Source: Dehalococcoidia bacterium
GTDB lineage: Bacteria > Chloroflexota > Dehalococcoidia > GIF9 > AB-539-J10
Reading direction: 5' to 3'
DNA length: 10,566 bases
Assembly (NCBI GenBank): GCA_030602865.1
Contig: JAUVYX010000011.1
Location: 1 to 10,566, forward strand
The notes beneath the pieces were generated by a model. That model was not told where the DNA came from, made no database searches, and was given only the letters and a program-made list of their open reading frames with translations. Positions within the stretch are counted from its first letter, which is position 1. Each line of letters starts with the position of its first letter. The position numbers were made by a program, and so were the translations under genes. Shown here piece by piece: positions 6,816 through 10,566 of this stretch.

Positions 6816-6824
6816 TGCTATAAT
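6816..6824 (+). promoter_or_regulatory. Extended -10 promoter for the 111-aa gene
   Basis: TGC (6816-6818) directly precedes TATAAT (6819-6824); no convincing -35 is seen at 16-18 bp upstream. Expected start is near 6831, leaving a short leader of about 19 nt that carries GGAGGA (6840-6845). Confidence 0.6.
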
Positions 6825-6849
6825 TGTTTTTAGTTCTTTGGAGGATGAA

Positions 6850-7185
6850 ATGACAGTTCAATTTAAAAAGACATATAAAGACATCAATGCGGAGATGTTT
6901 CTCGACGAGATACGTGACCTTTTGCAACAGCAGGGAATATTGGTTGGAGAGGAAAAATTGCAGACCTACTCGCTACCCAGCGGAGCAACACAATCACGCG
7001 TCACTCTTAGCATGAATACAGGAACTGAACAAAATAAATGTGGCAGCGTTCATATTATGGGAACACCTTCTGGTAAAACACAGATGTTTATGAGCTTTGA
7101 TGAAGGCAAGGTACCTCAGGAGACCATTAGCTCTCTTCAGGAAAGCATTGACCTGGTCTTTGATTCATACGAGATCAAGTGGTGA
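6850..7185 (+). CDS. Conserved-looking hypothetical protein, 111 aa, function unknown
   Basis: I do not recognise this protein. It is soluble, with no signal peptide or membrane segment. The first 30 residues form a charged amphipathic helix (DINAEMFLDEIRDLLQQQG). A strand-rich centre contains SLPSGATQSRVTLS (41-54) and CGSVHIMGTPSGKTQMF (64-80), and a C-terminal helix (about 88-103) ends in SYEIKW. This alpha-beta-alpha arrangement suggests a small single-domain fold. ATG 6850 is chosen because GGAGG ends 5 nt upstream; the TTG at 6838 overlaps that ribosome site. It has its own extended -10 promoter, is divergent from the zinc-ribbon gene, and a tiny basic frame continues in the same reading frame just after its TGA. 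Coding status is firm; function cannot be given. Confidence 0.8.
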   Translation: MTVQFKKTYKDINAEMFLDEIRDLLQQQGILVGEEKLQTYSLPSGATQSRVTLSMNTGTEQNKCGSVHIMGTPSGKTQMFMSFDEGKVPQETISSLQESIDLVFDSYEIKW

Positions 7186-7188
7186 AGC

Positions 7189-7317
7189 TTGAAAGAAAGT
7201 AGGCAGGGGAATCGCGAAGAGCGCCGCATAAAGAAGCGAAGGAAGATGCCTTTGCACGGTAAAAGTCTGGCTAAAGTCTACAGGGACGCCATAGCCAAGA
7301 GAACAAAACGAGCCTGA
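7189..7317 (+). CDS. Possible tiny, very basic protein (up to 42 aa)
   Basis: Starting at TTG 7189, four bases after the previous TGA and in the same frame, an open stretch of 42 codons ends at TGA 7315-7317. It is extremely rich in Lys and Arg: the middle reads RRIKKRRKMPLHGKSLAKVY and the end DAIAKRTKRA. The H-G-K-S-L-x-x-V-Y-x-x-A pattern has the look of a real, nucleic-acid-binding or ribosome-associated small protein. The start is uncertain: TTG has no good ribosome site, while ATG 7246 (23 residues) has AAGGA only 2 nt upstream. The spacer has few other candidates to explain its low-complexity purine-rich character. I cannot name a family, and it could be a non-coding tail. Confidence 0.35.
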   Translation: MKESRQGNREERRIKKRRKMPLHGKSLAKVYRDAIAKRTKRA

Positions 7318-7343
7318 GAACATTCTTTGAGCATCATAAGGAT

Positions 7344-7369
7344 TCTTTGCGGAGACGCTAGAGCAAAGA
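7344..7369. terminator. Weak hairpin between convergent genes
   Basis: TCTTTGC (7344-7350) and GCAAAGA (7363-7369) are a perfect 7-bp inverted repeat around a 12-nt loop, just before the MFS stop codon. It lies where a bidirectional terminator is expected, but neither strand has a clean U-run after the stem. Confidence 0.3.
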
Positions 7370-7379
7370 TCAAATAGTT

Positions 7380-8636
7380 TCAGCTACGCATCGCTTTGGA
7401 CTTCTTCCACCATATGAAGGTAAACAGCGACAGGCTAACAGTAATCAACGCCATGGCACTGAACACGGTATTGATACCGACCATGTCCATAAAATATCCA
7501 GCAACAGGCTGTATGAGACTGGAACCTTCCATGCTCAAACCGAAATAGAAGCCAAAGACTGTAGCCATCAACGCTGGAGGTGTATAAGCCACTAGTAATG
7601 GCTGCATCGTTGATTGCCTCATATTCATCAACAGTCCAAGTAACACCATCACCGTTACCAATCCAACACCAAAGGACAACCTGGTAGCCAGAAATAATAC
7701 AGGCCCGGTAACAACCAGCACCAGTACCAATGCCTTTTCCCGATCCCACCTGTCGGAGAGCCATCCTCCCAGTAAGCTACCTACAATGCCTCCACCTCTC
7801 ACAACCCCCAACCACATCGCAGCATGAACAGCTGCTATACCATGCTTATCGGCCAGGTAGACTGCGATGAAGGCCATTGCAGAGCCAACCACCAATTGGA
7901 AGATAATTACCAGTATGACGAGCATTGCTATAGGGCGAAGAGTATGACTGATTAGACGGAATTTACCAGTCTTTCTGTTTTCAACATTAACAGTATCCTC
8001 TTTTGAAGATTTTATTTCTATGCCAGCTCTTTCTTCAATGCCAGTATTTCTCCGTCCCTTAAATTTGAACAGCATTAGAAATGTGGCCAGCAATACAGGT
8101 ATGGGAAGAATTATAAAAGCGAAGCGCCAGCCGAGCATATCAGCAATAATGCCTCCAAGAACAGGGCTGGCACTGAAACCAATACTACCACCTAGCATGT
8201 GTATAGCTATAACTCTTCCATGCCTATCCTTATCAAAATAACTGGTCAGCATTGGCGTTGCTGATGGATGATATCCACCGGAAAATATCCCCATCACAAC
8301 AAGGGTAGCAAGCATAATACTGTATGTGGGACTGAATCCAAAGGCTATGGCGCTGAGACCCACGCCTCCCATACCAGTGGCTATTATTCTCCGTCGACTG
8401 TATTTATCAGCAAGCCATCCCCCAAAGAACTGTGATATACCTGAGGTGATAGTAAAAGCAGAGATGAGTAATCCTGTCTGTAAATAGTTGAGCCCCATTG
8501 AATCCCGAATTATCGGCAGCAATCCCACCAGGAGACCGGCAACCATATCATGGCTGGCATGAGTATATCCAAAGAAGGCAGCAATACTTCCTCCCCATTC
8601 TCGAAAACCTCGCTTTAACCTTACATTACTTGACAA
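7380..8636 (-). CDS. MFS transporter, fosmidomycin-resistance (Fsr)-like efflux type
   Basis: A 418-residue inner-membrane protein with about 12 hydrophobic segments in two halves, split by a charged cytosolic loop (about 191-232). The first half has HASHD (26-30), GGWLADKYSRRR (72-83, MFS motif A) and GGYHPSATP (120-128). The second half has a degenerate motif A, GGWLSDRWDREK. The H-x-x-x-D opening and GGYHP motif resemble the Fsr drug-efflux branch, but the substrate is unknown. The first usable start is TTG 8636, since an in-frame TGA lies three codons upstream. GGAG is 12 nt away, which is long, so the start is tentative; the next in-frame ATG (Met31) would cut the first membrane helix. 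Monocistronic by layout. Confidence 0.88.
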   Translation of the reverse strand: MSSNVRLKRGFREWGGSIAAFFGYTHASHDMVAGLLVGLLPIIRDSMGLNYLQTGLLISAFTITSGISQFFGGWLADKYSRRRIIATGMGGVGLSAIAFGFSPTYSIMLATLVVMGIFSGGYHPSATPMLTSYFDKDRHGRVIAIHMLGGSIGFSASPVLGGIIADMLGWRFAFIILPIPVLLATFLMLFKFKGRRNTGIEERAGIEIKSSKEDTVNVENRKTGKFRLISHTLRPIAMLVILVIIFQLVVGSAMAFIAVYLADKHGIAAVHAAMWLGVVRGGGIVGSLLGGWLSDRWDREKALVLVLVVTGPVLFLATRLSFGVGLVTVMVLLGLLMNMRQSTMQPLLVAYTPPALMATVFGFYFGLSMEGSSLIQPVAGYFMDMVGINTVFSAMALITVSLSLFTFIWWKKSKAMRS

Positions 8637-8931
8637 CTGTATTCATAGCTCCATCATGATATATCACATCACCGTTGCTCACATGACAACGCTGCTAGCA
8701 TTCCGTTAAAAATTGAGAGGCTAATAAAAGATTTAGTGTCTGATTAGTAACTATCGACATTATTCTAACAGAGCAAGCATAAGTAAAGATACACCAGCAT
8801 TAATAGGTCGCTTCATGCTATGTTTAAGAATGGATTTTTCCCTTTAACCTTGTAAATTGATAGCCATACTAACCAGGTGCTAGTATTCGACCATACAAAC
8901 TGAGATATGCTCAAGATAAGGGAGGCTAATA
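8637..8931. other. Divergent intergenic region between MFS and SDR genes
   Basis: 295 bp without a supported gene. On the MFS side are a perfect 10-bp palindrome TGATATATCA (8657-8666) 21 bp upstream of the TTG, and an inverted repeat CGTTG/CAACG (8673-8677 and 8687-8691); both could be operators but are short. A six-codon frame starting at ATG 8646 (minus) overlaps the MFS start. The centre (about 8700-8850) is AT-rich with nothing recognisable. GAGGCTAATAA occurs at 8717-8727 and again at the SDR ribosome site (8922-8932), probably by chance. Confidence 0.5.
8857..8886 (+). promoter_or_regulatory. Predicted promoter of the SDR gene
   Basis: TTGATA (8857-8862), an 18-bp spacer ending in TGC, then TAGTAT (8881-8886). 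The -35 is identical to the folP one and the TGC extension matches the other promoters here, though the -10 fits only 4 of 6 positions. The leader would be about 40 nt. Confidence 0.4.
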
Positions 8932-9732
8932 ATGGGAGATCGTGTTAAAGGGAAAATAGCTATTGTCACCGGTGCTGGTTCTATAGGCCCAGGTATAGGA
9001 AATGGTAAAGCCTCGGCTATCCTCTATGCACGAGAGGGAGCCATGGTCATGCTGGTTGACCGCAATCTTAAAGCAGCCGAGGAGACCATGCACATTATTG
9101 AAAAAGAAGGCGGGGACTCTTTTACCTTCGAGGCTGATGTTACCATTCCTGGTGACTGTAAAAGCATAGCAGAGAAATGCATCGAGGTTTTCAAAACAAT
9201 CGATATTCTCCACAACAATGTTGGCATTGAGATACCAGGCGGAGTAGTAGAAACGACTGAAGAAACATGGGATAGGGTAATGAATGTGAATTTAAAAAGC
9301 ATGTACCTGACTACGAAATACGTGCTGCCCTATATGGAAAAACAGGGAAACGGTTCCATAGTAAACATCTCATCGCTGAATGCCATTAGGACTCTGCCAA
9401 GCTGTATCAGCACTCCCTACGCAGTAGCTAAGGCAGGAGTCATCGCATTGACCAGGGAAATAGCCATCCAGTATGCAGCGAAAGGAATACGGGCAAATGC
9501 TATATTGCCTGGACTGATGAACACACCCCTTGTGGCAGCCACCATCATGGACTCCTACGGCGGCGACATCGAAAAGGCGATGAAGACAAGAGATGCCATG
9601 TGCACTACAGGAAAGCAGGGTGAAGCATGGGATGTCGGCTACGCAGCTCTGTTCCTCGCCTCAGATGAGGCAAAATACATCAATGGCGCTGCCTTGCTTG
9701 TTGATGGTGGACTCACCCAAATCTGGCGTTAG
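8932..9732 (+). CDS. Short-chain dehydrogenase/reductase (classical SDR)
   Basis: A 266-residue Rossmann-fold NAD(P)-dependent oxidoreductase acting on an alcohol/ketone pair. Seen: the dinucleotide motif TGAGSIGPGIGNG (13-25), longer than the standard TGxxxGxG; Asp43 at the end of beta-2, which favours NAD(H); DADV-like EADV (67-70); NNVG (95-98) in place of NNAG; structural Asn near 118-120; Ser147/148, Tyr163 and Lys167 as the catalytic set (Y-AVA-K); and LPGLMNTP (192-199). The tail has the usual NGAALLVDGG. GGGAGG lies about 6 nt before ATG 8932. It stands alone, divergent from an MFS gene and convergent with a cupin, so the context does not reveal a substrate. Related proteins are often annotated 3-oxoacyl-ACP reductase or glucose dehydrogenase, neither of which is supported here. 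Confidence 0.92.
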   Translation: MGDRVKGKIAIVTGAGSIGPGIGNGKASAILYAREGAMVMLVDRNLKAAEETMHIIEKEGGDSFTFEADVTIPGDCKSIAEKCIEVFKTIDILHNNVGIEIPGGVVETTEETWDRVMNVNLKSMYLTTKYVLPYMEKQGNGSIVNISSLNAIRTLPSCISTPYAVAKAGVIALTREIAIQYAAKGIRANAILPGLMNTPLVAATIMDSYGGDIEKAMKTRDAMCTTGKQGEAWDVGYAALFLASDEAKYINGAALLVDGGLTQIWR

Positions 9733-9752
9733 CCACATACAGAGGCACAGTA

Positions 9753-9773
9753 TCAGTTATTATAGTCAACTGA
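9753..9773. terminator. Weak hairpin between SDR and cupin genes
   Basis: TCAGTT (9753-9758) and AACTGA (9768-9773) form a 6-bp stem with a 9-nt loop in the 73-bp gap between two convergent stops. The stem is AT-rich and has no clear U-run, so termination activity is doubtful. Confidence 0.25.
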
Positions 9774-9805
9774 GATTTGTATGAATAACCTGGGAACACT
9801 GGCAT

Positions 9806-10177
9806 TTAATCCGATGGTTTCGTAGACGAAAGAGAACCTGGCATTTTGCCATCAACCAGCGGCACCAGGCAGACAAAACGAAAGACATCTTTCCCTGCAT
9901 TATTGAAGCAGTGTTTCTCTCCAGGCTTAATATAGATAGCATCCCCTTCTCTCAATGATGTTTCTGTCTGCTCCCCCTTGACCATACCCTTCCCTGAGAT
10001 AATAAAAACCTCATGCTCCCATGGATGAGAATGGAATGGAGTCGCGCTTGCAGGCTTCAATTCAAAGACACGCATGACGAAGTTCGGCACACCATCATCG
10101 GGACCAGCCACAACATGCATCATCACCCCAGGCAATTCCTCTTTGCCTTTCACTTGACGATAGTTCTGAATTTTCAT
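9806..10177 (-). CDS. Small single-domain cupin protein
   Basis: A 123-residue beta-barrel protein with both cupin motifs: PFHSHPWEHEVFIISGKG (His49, His51, Glu56) and GDAIYIKPGEKHCFNN (His89). These four residues are a full metal-binding set, so a bound divalent metal is likely. The short C-terminal tail is Ser/Pro-rich. ATG 10177 is chosen because AGGAGG lies 5 nt upstream; an upstream extension to 10249 would cross the promoter. Cupins of this size act as dioxygenases, isomerases or small-molecule sensors, and the sequence gives no substrate. It is convergent with the SDR gene and divergent from a small membrane protein gene. Confidence 0.88.
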   Translation of the reverse strand: MKIQNYRQVKGKEELPGVMMHVVAGPDDGVPNFVMRVFELKPASATPFHSHPWEHEVFIISGKGMVKGEQTETSLREGDAIYIKPGEKHCFNNAGKDVFRFVCLVPLVDGKMPGSLSSTKPSD

Positions 10178-10229
10178 ATCAGCCTCCTCGCTAACATAAA
10201 TTCTGCAAGACAAAACACCCTGATTACTA

Positions 10230-10259
10230 ATTATAGACAATAATATCATTATCCATCAA
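10230..10259 (-). promoter_or_regulatory. Predicted promoter of the cupin gene
   Basis: On the minus strand TTGATG (10259-10254), an 18-bp spacer and a perfect TATAAT (10235-10230). The spacer holds ATAAT/ATTAT, a 5-bp inverted repeat around 3 nt, a possible operator. The leader would be about 45 nt and carries AGGAGG. Confidence 0.5.
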
Positions 10260-10288
10260 GAAGTCTGTACTGTTCTCCAGGGAAGCCC

Positions 10289-10316
10289 TTTACAGGTTGC
10301 AAATAAATGCTACAAT
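10289..10316 (+). promoter_or_regulatory. Predicted promoter of the terminal membrane-protein gene
   Basis: TTTACA (10289-10294), 16 bp, then TACAAT (10311-10316) preceded by TGC. The extended -10 TGCTACAAT differs by one base from the folP and 111-aa gene promoters. Leader of about 27 nt with AAGGAGGT (10337-10344). Confidence 0.55.
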
Positions 10317-10350
10317 AGTTCCAATTAGTATTATCAAGGAGGTGGCAACC

Positions 10351-10566
10351 ATGGATATAGCTTGGTTCCGAGATCTGATAATCTGTATCTCAGGTATAAT
10401 GGCAATTGTAGTACTAATCCTGTTTATGGTGTTAATGATTAAAACATATCGTAAATCCAAGTCTGTACTATGTTCAGTAGAAGCTACTTCAAAGAACCTT
10501 CAAGAAATCAGTTCCGTATTACGGGAGAAAATATTTACACCCTTTGCCGAGATGGGAACTTTCATC
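10351..10566 (+). CDS. Small membrane-anchored protein, C-terminus cut by window edge
   Basis: Open from ATG 10351 to the window end (72 codons). After a short polar start (MDIAWFRDL) comes one strongly hydrophobic segment (about residues 9-30), then KTYRKSK, positive charges that place the C-terminal part in the cytosol. That part (from about 38) is polar with heptad-like spacing (VEATSKNLQEISSVLREKI). This resembles DUF948/YtxH-like proteins with an N-terminal anchor and a coiled-coil tail, but the missing end prevents assignment. A strong AAGGAGGT site lies 6 nt before the ATG and a promoter is visible upstream. Confidence 0.75.
   Translation, partial: MDIAWFRDLIICISGIMAIVVLILFMVLMIKTYRKSKSVLCSVEATSKNLQEISSVLREKIFTPFAEMGTFI

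Larger units (their letters stand above)
6744..6824. repeat. 11-bp perfect inverted repeat formed by two divergent -10 boxes
   Basis: ATTATAGCACC (6744-6754) and GGTGCTATAAT (6814-6824) are exact reverse complements 59 bp apart. Each contains the extended -10 of one of the two divergent genes, so the repeat reflects near-identical promoters. It may be a shared regulator site or coincidence of strong promoter sequence. Confidence 0.6.

Noticed and set aside
7186..7379. Structured RNA or tRNA in the purine-rich spacer
   Set aside because: No cloverleaf, no GC-rich stems and no CCA end; only one 7-bp hairpin, and a basic open frame explains the composition better.
8717..8932. Direct repeat GAGGCTAATAA (8717-8727 and 8922-8932)
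   Set aside because: Eleven AT-rich bases, one copy being a ribosome site; no gene follows the first copy, so chance is the simplest explanation.
10178..10249. 24-residue N-terminal extension of the cupin
   Set aside because: The AGGAGG site 5 nt before ATG 10177 fixes the start, and the extension crosses the predicted -10 box.

Overview
The window looks like a chromosomal piece of an anaerobic Chloroflexota bacterium, most likely class Dehalococcoidia. This is inferred from mid-range GC, a short archaeal-type LeuC-like dehydratase, a pyruvate-carboxylase-B type biotin protein, and a folate operon in which an unusual PTPS paralogue sits where folB might be expected. No single marker fixes the taxonomy. 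There is no sign of phage, transposon, CRISPR or tRNA.

Left block (1-4748, minus strand) is a likely three-gene operon read right to left. It starts with a 12S/PccB/MmdA-type acyl-CoA carboxyltransferase. Next comes a pyruvate/oxaloacetate carboxyltransferase with its own C-terminal biotin carrier domain. The last gene is a homoaconitase/isopropylmalate-dehydratase large subunit cut by the window edge. The first two together hold all the catalytic parts of a transcarboxylase (methylmalonyl-CoA + pyruvate to propionyl-CoA + oxaloacetate). No biotin carboxylase is present in the window.

The middle block (4774-6545, plus strand) is a tight folate operon: folP, folK (1 nt gap) and a PTPS/QueD-family gene whose ATG overlaps the folK stop. 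The PTPS protein carries adjacent Cys and Glu in its active-site motif, the signature of PTPS-III, which bypasses dihydroneopterin aldolase. The three enzymes would then cover the steps from dihydroneopterin triphosphate to dihydropteroate. The folP and carboxyltransferase promoters overlap almost completely on opposite strands.

The right block holds small independent units: a 57-residue Trm112-like zinc ribbon (minus), a 111-residue unknown protein (plus) followed by a tiny basic ORF, an MFS transporter (minus), an SDR oxidoreductase (plus), a cupin (minus) and the start of a small membrane protein (plus). Most have a recognisable promoter, and several share a TGC extension directly before the -10 box. 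Two genes, folP and the zinc ribbon, appear to be leaderless or nearly so.
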